From the NCBI GenBank assembly GCA_963662155.1, contig OY759265.1:58268220-58332219 (forward strand): a stretch of DNA of 64,000 bases. Direction: 5' to 3'. Below are positions 56,336 through 64,000 of this stretch, one piece after another; position 1 is the first letter of the stretch; each line of letters begins with the position of its first letter. This stretch comes from Lamellibrachia columna (taxonomy: Eukaryota; Annelida; Polychaeta; Sabellida; Siboglinidae). The notes under the pieces were generated by a model. That model saw only the letters and a list, made by a program, of their open reading frames with translations, was not told the origin of the DNA and did not search any database. The translations under genes were made by a program, and so were the position numbers.

Positions 56336-56846
56336 TCGTTGTAACTCGTTCAATATGACGTCACGCTGTTCTGATTTTGTTGTGAGCAGTAAACCGTGAC
56401 ACAGTCACGATCTACCCTGTCACAACAGCAGTGGCAGTGCACCAACTTGCAAATCTTAAAGTGGATGCCACCACACCGGTGCCACATCAGGTCAACGTGA
56501 CCTCATCGTGTCGTCGTGACCGGAAACAGCCATCGATGTACATTGAAATATGAGCAATAGCGTTAAATATATCTACTCTAAATTGTTCTCCTGCTTGGCA
56601 TGACCAGTTGTTTGTGAACAGTTTATTTAAGAAGAAAACTGACCCTGGATCGTGACATGCGTTATATCCAATCAGTATTAATGTTCATTTGGAGCAACTT
56701 GACATCTCTCGGCGGGTACAAGCATCGATTTCCAGACCAAAACACTACCCACCCCATAAGGTTTGGAGTGCCTATTTTTTCAAATAAATAGATATTTAGA
56801 TATCATTGTATCCATATATCTATATGATATTGGTTTGGTTTGATAC

Positions 56847-57320
56847 TGTGACATCCACTAGGCAGTAGCATTACTCCTGGTCATGTTGATCCGTGTGACA
56901 TCCACTAGGCAGTAGCATTACTCCTGGTCATGTTGATCCGTGTGACATCCACTGGCAGTAGCATTACTCCTAGTCATGTTGATCCTGTGACATCCACTAG
57001 GCAGTAGCATTACTCCTGGTCATGTTGATCCGTGTGACATCCACTGGCAGTAGCATTACTCCTGGTCATGTTGATCCGTGTGACATCCACTAGGCAGTAG
57101 CATTACTCCTGGTCATGTTGATCCGTGTGACATCCACTGGCAGTAGCATTACTCCTGGTCATGTTGATCCGTGTGACATCCACTAGGCAGTAGCATTACT
57201 CCTGGTCATGTTGATCCGTGTGACATCCACTAGGCAGTAGCATTACTCCTGGTCATGTTGATCCTGTGACATCCACTAGGCAGTAGCATTACTCCTGGTC
57301 ATGTTGATCCGTGTGACATC
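56847..57320. repeat. 45-47 bp minisatellite, about 10 units
   Basis: Unit GTGACATCCACTAGGCAGTA, GCATTACTCCTGGTCATGTT, GATCC(GT). Length variants lack TAG or GT. Confidence 0.95.
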
Positions 57321-57920
57321 GCTCTGTGCGTGCAGGTATGGATCTTGTGGCCAAAATGTCACCCACCCTGTAATGTCACTAGTGCCTTTTTTGTCGAATA
57401 TGGGGACATTTTTGGCCAGGAAATTGACACGTGCATCAATAAAGAGATGCAAGTTAGCTCGAAATGACCAGGAGTAATGTCAGTAGATGTCACCATAGGA
57501 AAAACATTTTTTAACTTGTTTAACGGGTTACAATTTTATCTTGATGTGTATTTATTTGACAAAATAGGCACTCGTGTCTTTACAGAGTGGAGGAAAGTTT
57601 GGGCCACTAAATCAATGCTTGTACCCACAGAGAGGTGTCAAATGTCTCTGTGTGACTGGTAGTAATGTGTATAGGTGTCACAATAGCAAAATACCTATTT
57701 TACTTAATGTTTATTTTTGGCCAAAAAATATACTCGCGACTTTACAGGGTGGGGAACATTTTTGGCCAGGAGTTGTATTAACTATCGAGCAGCCCCCGCC
57801 TCCGATACTGGCGCGAGTATTGTGACCCGACGAAACACCTGCTTCACCACCACGTGTCAAACACGCACTACAAAGATAATACGTCATGAAGTTGGGCAGC
57901 TTTCCAAAATACACGAAATA
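57321..57920. other. Unique DNA with loosely repeated GGGGACATTTTTGGCCAGGA motifs
   Basis: TTTTTGGCCAGGA occurs at about 57408 and 57758, with related TTTTTGGCCAAAAAATA at 57713 and GTGGCCAAAATG at 57349, suggesting an old degenerate tandem. No gene. Confidence 0.4.
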
Positions 57921-58002
57921 ACTTATTTTTGGTCACGATGTTTGGTCCGATTTGAACTCCTGTGACATTTCAATTATGCAAAACACTTGCATGCTTAAGC
58001 GA

Positions 58003-58121
58003 TCACGTGACAGGAGTGGGTATATAAGGAGCCCTACTGGCGTGACAGACCAACACGACGATAGGACGTTGAACGTCGCCGTGCACACTGCACAGACAGA
58101 GACCGCACGTTGTAGAGCCAG
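58003..58121 (+). promoter_or_regulatory. Promoter-like segment, copy 1 (TCACGTGA, TATATAAGG, donor-like CAG|GTGGGT)
   Basis: TCACGTGA at 58003-58010 lies 11 bp before TATATAAGG at 58021-58029. About 90 bp further on, GAGCCAG|GTGGGT (58122) could be a 5' splice site of a short non-coding first exon. TCACGTGA is a bHLH-ZIP (USF/TFE) type E-box. Transcription is inferred only. Confidence 0.45.
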
Positions 58122-58618
58122 GTGGGTGTCAGACTTCTTGTTAATACCTTGCACGTGTGTCGTATAGGGATATGTTCAGTTTGACTTGAGCTCCCTTGTC
58201 TGCTACATATGGGGAATTCTTGAACACGTTCATCCGAAATGGTGCATACATATTAAAAAAATATATATCGGAAAACTACTTTTTCTAGCTTGTATAAAAG
58301 TAACCACACCTGAAGCTACTGCGCCAATTTGGAAATAACTAGTTACAGTTTTTAAGGAAGTGTCGGCCCTACGGAGATGTCAGCCACTGTCTTACGGGAC
58401 ATCATAGAAACAGTTTTAGAGATCATGGCGGAATATAACGCTAAGCCCTATATATGTGACTCATTCTCTTTCCTGTGGTGCGTTTGTACTGTATATCTAA
58501 TCAGAATACTCCACTCACCAGTTTGTTGACATATATACTTATTTTTGGTCACGATGTTTGGTCCGATTTGAACTCCTGTGACATTTCAATTATGCAAAAC
58601 ACTTGCATGCTTAAGCGA

Positions 58619-58738
58619 TCACGTGACAGGAGTGGGTATATAAGGAGCCCTACTGGCGTGACAGACCAACACGACGATAGGACGTTGAACGTCGCCGTGC
58701 ACACTGCACAGACAGAGACCGCACGTTGTAGAGTCAGG
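58619..58738 (+). promoter_or_regulatory. Promoter-like segment, copy 2
   Basis: Same elements as copy 1: TCACGTGA at about 58619 and TATATAAGG at 58637-58645. The donor-like site is GAGTCAG|GTGGGT. The preserved order and spacing come from the duplication. Confidence 0.45.
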
Positions 58739-59138
58739 TGGGTGTCAGACTTCTTGTTAATACCTTGCACGTGTGTCGAATAGGGATATGTTCAGTTTGA
58801 CTTGAGCTCCCTTGTCTGCTACATATGGGGAATTCTTGAACACGTTCATCCGAAATACATATTAAAAAAATATATATCGGAAAACTACTTTTTCTAGCTT
58901 GTATAAAAGTAACCACACCTGAAGCTACTGCGCCAATTTGGAAATAACTAGTTGCAGTTTTTAAGGAAGTGTCGGCCCTACGGAGATGTCAGCCACTGTC
59001 TTACGGGACATCATAGAAATAGTTTTAGAGATCATGGCGGAATATAACGCTAAGCCCTATATATGTGACTCATTCTCTTTCCTGTGGTGCGTTTGTACTG
59101 TATATCTAATCAGAATACTCCACTCACCAGTTTGTTGA

Positions 59139-59616
59139 CCTATAGGAGAGCACGTAATCATAACACGTGCTATCGTCACGAATCAGACCGGACCGTTCAA
59201 CACGGGCCGCACCTTTCGCATAATCCGCCAGGGCTTTTTGAATAGTGGTCACGGTTCATTGTGTCGTGTAATTAATTGTGTGATTGCGTGAACAGAAACT
59301 TCAGAACGTGTGTTTGTAATATATTTAATTTAGAATCCCATGAATTATCAAATACCAACAACGATGACAACTACCTCGTTGAGCTCATAGGGCCATCACG
59401 ACACAATTGTTTACGGAGTATTTCTCACACAAGCTACACGTGTAATATTACGTGCCATTAGTTGTTGCCGTGGATTTTCGAAGGTTACCAATATCCACCA
59501 GGCCATGGTTTCACATGTTTAGCTAACGGACAAATGTTGTCTAGTTATCTCTCTGCGGGCCAAAGGAAGCAAATAGTTATGAACATATAGCCCCCCCCCC
59601 CAGTCAGTGGTCATGA
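59139..59616. other. Unique DNA
   Basis: No supported gene. Confidence 0.35.
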
Positions 59617-60425
59617 CAGTAATTTTTTATATTTTGTTTTGAAATTGTTTACTGTTATTGCATTAACACAGTTGCTTGGTAGTGTATTCCATGGCTTGAT
59701 TACTCGCTGTGAAAAGAACTTGTGTCGTGCATCTAGTAGGCTGTGGTGTCGTACTATTGACTTGTTGTGTCCTCCTGGATGGGGGGGGGGTATGGTTTAG
59801 CTCGAATATTCTCTTCGTGTCTATGTCAATAGTTCCATTAATAATCTTGAAGACTTCGAGCATATCAGCCCTTTTCCTCCTATCTAGTAAAGACAGGAGG
59901 CCACACTTTCGCAATCTTACATAATATGGGAGCTTAAAGATTCCAATGATCATCTTAGTGGCCCTCCTCTGCACACTTTCTAATGTGTCTATATCTTTCT
60001 GAAGATGTGGGTACCATGCCTGTTGGCAGTTTTTGATGATGGGTCGGACCAAGGTGATGTATAAGTTTTGTTTATGTTTTTCATGCTTTTGTTTGTGTAG
60101 GCCCTACGAATTGTCCCTAGTATTCTATTTGCTTTCTTGACTACATAGTTTACTTGCTCCTTTACTTTCAGTGACTTATGTATGTGTACTCCTAGGTCTT
60201 TCTCCATATTTATCGATTCTATACGTTCATCTCCCATAAAATAGTCGTAGTTCGGGTTGTTGTATCCAATGTGCAGGCATTTGCATTTAGTGAAGTTAAA
60301 CAATAGCTGCCAATCCTGACTCCATTTATACATATTCAACATCAGGAACTTGCTTCAACGTGTTCGTGTCATCAGCAAACTTTAACAGGGAGCTTACTAC
60401 AGATGAGTCAATGTCAGTTATAAAA
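59617..60425 (-). mobile_element. CR1-related LINE fragment, RT C-terminus
   Basis: Minus-strand: SSLLKFADDTNTLKQV (FADD kept, near 60390), WQLLFNFTKCKCLHIGY, MEKDLGVHIHKSLKVKEQV, then in another frame KDIDTLESVQRRATKMIIG, RADMLEVFKIINGTIDI, and an end near TVNNFKTKYKKLLS. Colinear with the CR1-like ORF2 at 42.75-43.56 kb but a different subfamily. Truncated on the 5' side. Confidence 0.9.
59663..60342 (-). pseudogene. LINE ORF2 remnant (CR1-related)
   Basis: Two frames (59989-60342 and 59663-60052) separated by a frameshift near 60055, plus a stop after the FADD block. Non-functional. Confidence 0.88.
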
Positions 60426-60850
60426 TAACAAATAACATTTGGCAGAGTATTAAAGGTACTCACATGCAGAGTTTATACTTGCCTGACCCACACCTAGAAT
60501 ACAGAAAACACCCTTTACAGGTCGTGTCAAAACTGCCCAAGCATGAAGATGTTGTGACAAAGCAATTAATTATTTTTTATTTAATTATTTTATTTTACGC
60601 GGGCCACAGTTTGTGGAACGCCGCAATGATTATGGGTTACATCTTCTGAAGGCGCACTGATGTTAACCACGTGACTGGTTGTAAATGTAAAACACCTATG
60701 AGCATCACGACCACGTCACTGGTATGTAACACTACGACTCCGGCAGTCATCGCGGCCACGTCACTGGTGTGTAACACGACGACTCCGGCAGTCATTACTA
60801 GTCAACGTGTAGCATCCCCGACAGGAAGGAAGATTTAACACCAGGTGGGT
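60426..60850. other. Unique DNA with a short duplicated CCACGTCACTGG block
   Basis: CCACGTCACTGGTRTGTAAC followed by GACTCCGGCAGTCAT occurs twice (about 60710 and 60757). Confidence 0.5.
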
Positions 60851-60858
60851 GCGAGGTG

Positions 60859-60870
60859 TATATATTAAAA
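60859..60870 (+). promoter_or_regulatory. TATA-box-like TATATATTAAAA
   Basis: Lies 50-60 bp before the ATG at 60920, a spacing that would put a start site near 60890 and leave a leader of about 30 bases. Not proven. Confidence 0.35.
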
Positions 60871-60919
60871 ACCATGCCGGGGATACAGAAGGACGTCAGA
60901 TAGTGCACAGTAGTTCAAC

Positions 60920-62374
60920 ATGAGCTTGTCTTGGCAAACTATACTCGGCACAGTCCAAACCCACGCCTGCATCTATCGAACTGTGCCAACACACAAACTA
61001 CACTCGGCCCGGTCCAAACCCACGCCTGCATCTATCGAACTGTGCCAACACACAAACTATACTCGGCAAGGTCCAAACCTACGCCTGCATCTATCGAACT
61101 GTGCCAACACACAAACTACACTCGGCCCGGTCCAAACCCACGCCTGCATCTATCGAACTGTGCCAACACACAAACTATACTCGGCACGGTCCAAACCTAC
61201 GCCTGCATCTATCGAACTGTGCCAACACACAAACTACACTCGGCACGGTCCAAACCCACGCCTGCATCTATCGAACTGTGCCAACACACAAACTATACTC
61301 GGCAAGGTCCAAACCCACGCCTGCATCTATCGAACTGTGCCGACACACAAACTATTCTCGGCACGGTCCAAATCCACGCCTGCATCTATCGAACTGTGCC
61401 AACACACAAACTATTCTCGGCACGGTCCAAACCTACGCCTGCATCTATCGAACTGTGCCAACACACAAACTATATTCGGCCCGGTCCAAACCCACGCCTG
61501 CATCTATCGAACTGTGCCGACACACAAACTATATTCGGCCCGGTCCAAACCCACGCCTGCATCTATCGAACTGTGCCGACACACAAACTATATTCGGCCC
61601 GGTCCAAACCCACGCCTGCATCTATCGAACTGTGCCAACACACAAACTATTCTCGGCACGGTCCAAATCCACGCCTGCATCTATCGAACTGTGCCAACAC
61701 ACAAACTATTCTCGGCACAGTCCAAACCCACGCCTGCGTCTATCGAACTGTGCCAACACACAAACTATTCTCGGCACGGTCCAAACCCACACCTGCATCT
61801 ATTGAACTGTGCCAGCACACAAACTATTCTCGGCACGGTCCAAATCCACGCCTGCATCTATCGAACTGTGCCAACACACAAACTATTCTCGGCACGGTCC
61901 AAACCTACGCCTGCATCTATCGAACTGTGCCAACACACAAACTATATTCGGCCCGGTCCAAACCCACGCCTGCATCTATCGAACTGTGCCGACACACAAA
62001 CTATATTCGGCCCGGTCCAAACCCACGCCTGCATCTATCGAACTGTGCCGACACACAAACTATATTCGGCCCGGTCCAAACCCACGCCTGCATCTATCGA
62101 ACTGTGCCAACACACAAACTATTCTCGGCACGGTCCAAATCCACGCCTGCATCTATCGAACTGTGCCAACACACAAACTATTCTCGGCACAGTCCAAACC
62201 CACGCCTGCGTCTATCGAACTGTGCCAACACACAAACTATTCTCGGCACGGTCCAAACCCACACCTGCATCTATTGAACTGTGCCAGCACACAAACTATT
62301 CTCGGCACGGTCCAAATCCACGCCTGCATCTATCGAACTGTGCCAACACACAAACCAACTGCCACAATTATTAA
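60920..62374 (+). CDS. Possible intronless ORF made of a 59-bp minisatellite (484 codons)
   Basis: The ATG sits in a fair context (CAACATGAG) after a TATA-like box, and the stop TAA (62372-62374) overlaps AATAAA (62373-62378). Nearly the whole ORF is the 59-bp repeat. As 59 is not divisible by 3, the protein repeats every 59 residues: one unit is read as ILGTVQTHACIYRTVPTHKL, the next as HSARSKPTPASIELCQHTNY, the next as TRQGPNLRLHLSNCANTQT. All three plus frames are open, so openness alone proves nothing. No signal peptide or domain. It could simply be satellite DNA; the promoter/poly(A) framing is the only reason to list it. Confidence 0.25.
   Translation: MSLSWQTILGTVQTHACIYRTVPTHKLHSARSKPTPASIELCQHTNYTRQGPNLRLHLSNCANTQTTLGPVQTHACIYRTVPTHKLYSARSKPTPASIELCQHTNYTRHGPNPRLHLSNCANTQTILGKVQTHACIYRTVPTHKLFSARSKSTPASIELCQHTNYSRHGPNLRLHLSNCANTQTIFGPVQTHACIYRTVPTHKLYSARSKPTPASIELCRHTNYIRPGPNPRLHLSNCANTQTILGTVQIHACIYRTVPTHKLFSAQSKPTPASIELCQHTNYSRHGPNPHLHLLNCASTQTILGTVQIHACIYRTVPTHKLFSARSKPTPASIELCQHTNYIRPGPNPRLHLSNCADTQTIFGPVQTHACIYRTVPTHKLYSARSKPTPASIELCQHTNYSRHGPNPRLHLSNCANTQTILGTVQTHACVYRTVPTHKLFSARSKPTPASIELCQHTNYSRHGPNPRLHLSNCANTQTNCHNY
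60945..62360. repeat. 59-bp minisatellite, about 24 units
   Basis: Unit ACTCGGCACGGTCCAAACCC, ACGCCTGCATCTATCGAACT, GTGCCAACACACAAACTAT. Variants (CCCGGTCC, CAAGGTCC, GCCGACAC, ATTCGG) recur in blocks: about 61340-61805 is repeated as about 61807-62280, a higher-order duplication of 8 units. Confidence 0.95.
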
Positions 62375-62379
62375 TAAAA

Positions 62380-63049
62380 CTAGTTTATAAATTGCAGAGC
62401 TGGGACTGGAAAATTATGTCCACTATTATCGTAGATCTAGTGTCTAGCTGTTTAAAACATAGTTCGGAGTTTTAAAGGTGTTTCATATTATTGCCCATCG
62501 TGGTTTGGTGGCTTGGTGTCCAGTACTGCTGGTTTTTACAGTATTTGCTGGTGGCAATAATGATATCGTTCTCTGCAATGCGGTACCTATCACCCAGTCA
62601 ACAGTGACGTATGTTGAAGGAATAGAAAGGCAGTGACGACAGTAAAAGGGCGTAGTCAGTACTGGTCGTGTATGGATGATATAGCGTTACACGTTGACGG
62701 ATCGAGTTAGCCACTTTCGTGACGTGGTTATGTATATTGCATGAATCTTTTTCATACAGTGGCCTTCTGTTAAACGATATCGCAGCATGTCAAGTGACTT
62801 GCATAAGGTGTTACGACCGCTTGAAAATTACATTGACACGTCACGAACGGGGGGACGGCCGGCCGTTCAGTTCGTAGTGAGTCACTTATTAAAACCAATA
62901 AGTGATTGATGCGCTTATTAATTAATTACAACACAGGCAAATGTGTACGGGGACTGTGTAATATATCATCAATACTCCCGCAGATGGTGTGTAGGCGTGT
63001 CTAACGTAACTAGTCCTACAATCGCATCCCTGTGCCCACAACGACACAG
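62380..63049. other. Unique DNA
   Basis: No gene recognised. GGCCGGCC and a G-run at 62848-62866 are the only local compositional features. Confidence 0.35.
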
Positions 63050-63262
63050 TTGATTCTTGTTGTAATACTGCTTATTACTGAGTATGATTCGGACTGATTC
63101 GTGTTATAATATGCCGAGTATAATTTAGACCGATTCGGGTAGTGCAGGTTATATAAACATGTAACTCCGCCGAGCTAGCGTTGAGATCTTCTCAATAAAA
63201 CCACTTTAATTGTTTGTTCTTATGTGTCCAAGAGACATATTATTTGATGGTGGCAGAACGGT
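63050..63262 (+). mobile_element. LTR-like segment with a primer-binding-site-like edge
   Basis: A segment starting TGTTGTAATACTGC contains a TATA-like GTTATATAAACATG (63149), then CAATAAAACC (63193) and ends GAGACA. It is followed by TTTGATGGTGGCAGAACGG, close to the TGGTGGCAGAGCGG that follows 5' LTRs of many LTR retrotransposons. A second LTR or internal coding region is not seen before the window end, so it may be solo or truncated. Confidence 0.45.
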
Positions 63263-63835
63263 AAATTTGGAAAAGACACCTATTATCTTATAATAAAAAC
63301 GAAACAAACTAATACATACGTATTGTTTTATTAAATAACATTAAAAAACATTAATAGTGATATTTCAATTCCATGTCACCCACTGGCACTGACACCCAGT
63401 GGCATTTTCAGCAGGCCTGCATTAACTAGCCCGAGAGAGGTCAGGTTCAGACATGTGTGAATTAGTACAAGTCTGAACGGACCAGTACTGGGGAAATTGT
63501 AGCTACTAAGCAGTAGACACTAGTTAACACAATTGGAAAATACTAACTGAGGTGGGCACTAGGCAGTGGAAAGTCATTCAGGCAGGCAACATTTGGAGGG
63601 AAGACCTAGACAATAGAATGTCCACTGGTAGGGTGAAAGAGTGATAAGTTGATGGTTAATCATGGCTTGATTGTCTCTGCAAATATGTCTAAAGTAAACA
63701 TTTGGGGCTGGTTACTTCCAGCCAAGTGAACTTATGGGGCCATTAGATCTTTGCAAAAGGCTGCATTCATGCCAAATATATGCATCTGTAACACCTGTAT
63801 TCTGTATGGACTGTGTAGCAGTAATATGGTAATAT
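63263..63835. other. Unique DNA downstream of the LTR-like segment
   Basis: No gag-like ORF or other gene was recognised. Confidence 0.35.
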
Positions 63836-63859
63836 GTATGGGTTTTGTATTATTATTTT

Positions 63860-63975
63860 AATAGGCCCAGGCCCGACCAGGCCCGGCCCAAGCCTGATAT
63901 GTTTAATATCTTTTCAGGCCCGGCCCAGGCCCGAAAAATTTAGACCCAGGAAATTAGTAGAGACCCGACCCATGC
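63860..63975. repeat. Cluster of GGCCCGGCCC-type motifs
   Basis: AGGCCCAGGCCCGACCAGGC, then CGGCCCAAGCC and CAGGCCCGGCCCAGGCCCG within 110 bp of otherwise AT-rich DNA. It looks like the terminal/subterminal region of a DNA transposon, or a short satellite. Cut close to the window edge. Confidence 0.5.
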
Positions 63976-64000
63976 TGGACACTAATACCAGTATCTTCGC

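Larger units (their letters stand above)
57921..59138. repeat. About 610-bp tandem segmental duplication carrying a TATA promoter-like region
   Basis: 57921-58535 is repeated as 58538-59138 with few differences (an 8-base gap at 58857, a C/T at 58737). Each copy contains an E-box, a TATA box and a donor-like site. Confidence 0.93.

Noticed and set aside
57952..58167. 71-codon ORF on the duplicated segment (also 58475-58783)
   Set aside because: It spans the TATA box and the putative start site, so it cannot be the product of that promoter. No domain or signal peptide; open in both copies only because they are duplicates.

Overview
The window is metazoan nuclear DNA, most plausibly from a lophotrochozoan and probably a mollusc. 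The evidence is a spliced aquaporin gene with GT-AG introns, CR1-group and L2-like LINEs, a tRNA-derived SINE, degraded Ty3/gypsy pieces, and very dense micro- and minisatellites. No taxon-specific marker was read directly, so the species stays open. There are no operons, CRISPR arrays or prokaryotic features. By eye, about a quarter of the window is tandem repeat with unit lengths of 25-60 bp, and most long apparent ORFs are translations of these repeats.

Layout. 1-5.25 kb: a 58-bp array, a 39-bp array, a palindrome-rich AT patch, a pure (GGC)54 tract and a 38-bp array. 6.0-8.1 kb: a decayed 5'-truncated CR1-like LINE followed by three tandem TGACGTCA sites. 8.4-9.5 kb: 26-bp and 59-bp arrays. 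10.26-17.79 kb, minus strand: a five-exon aquaporin gene (266 codons reconstructed from splice sites). Its intron 1 holds a second decayed CR1 copy and long (CT)n and (CGCA)n tracts. Its intron 4 holds a minisatellite made from the gene's own last splice acceptor. 18.9-20 kb: small arrays and a SINE. 21.3-21.95 kb: a nearly invariant 33-bp array. 23.15-25.5 kb: an L2-like LINE 3' end in which a 39-bp coding segment has expanded about 50 times. 26.15-26.8 kb, minus: terminal exon of an unrecognised membrane protein. 29.5-33.4 kb: another L2-like LINE, a foldback element and gypsy fragments.

33.97-43.9 kb: two full-length CR1-like LINEs head to head, both inserted in the same 45-bp satellite. 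The minus-strand copy is broken. The plus-strand copy (38.82-43.67 kb) has intact ORF1 (Cys-rich finger plus SGNH esterase) and ORF2 (endonuclease plus reverse transcriptase). 43.9-50.2 kb: a 50-bp satellite of over 100 units. 50.2-51.4 kb: an L2-like LINE 3' end. 51.6-52.1 kb: a 30-bp array. 52.1-64 kb: mostly unannotatable DNA with further arrays, a tandemly duplicated TATA promoter-like segment (57.9-59.1 kb), a CR1-related fragment, a 59-bp-repeat ORF framed by a TATA box and AATAAA (60.86-62.38 kb), and an LTR-like segment near the right edge.

The most notable reading is the ORF1/ORF2 junction of the intact CR1-like LINE. ORF1 ends T-TTA-AAC-TAG, which is a canonical -1 frameshift heptamer (UUUAAAC) in exact register directly before the stop. 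ORF2 lies in the -1 frame and has no ATG upstream of its endonuclease catalytic Asn. The same junction is kept in the second copy. This suggests ORF2 is made as an ORF1-ORF2 fusion by programmed -1 ribosomal frameshifting. Two other themes are minisatellites born from functional sequence (the aquaporin splice acceptor and the LINE C-terminal codons) and satellite arrays serving as LINE landing sites.
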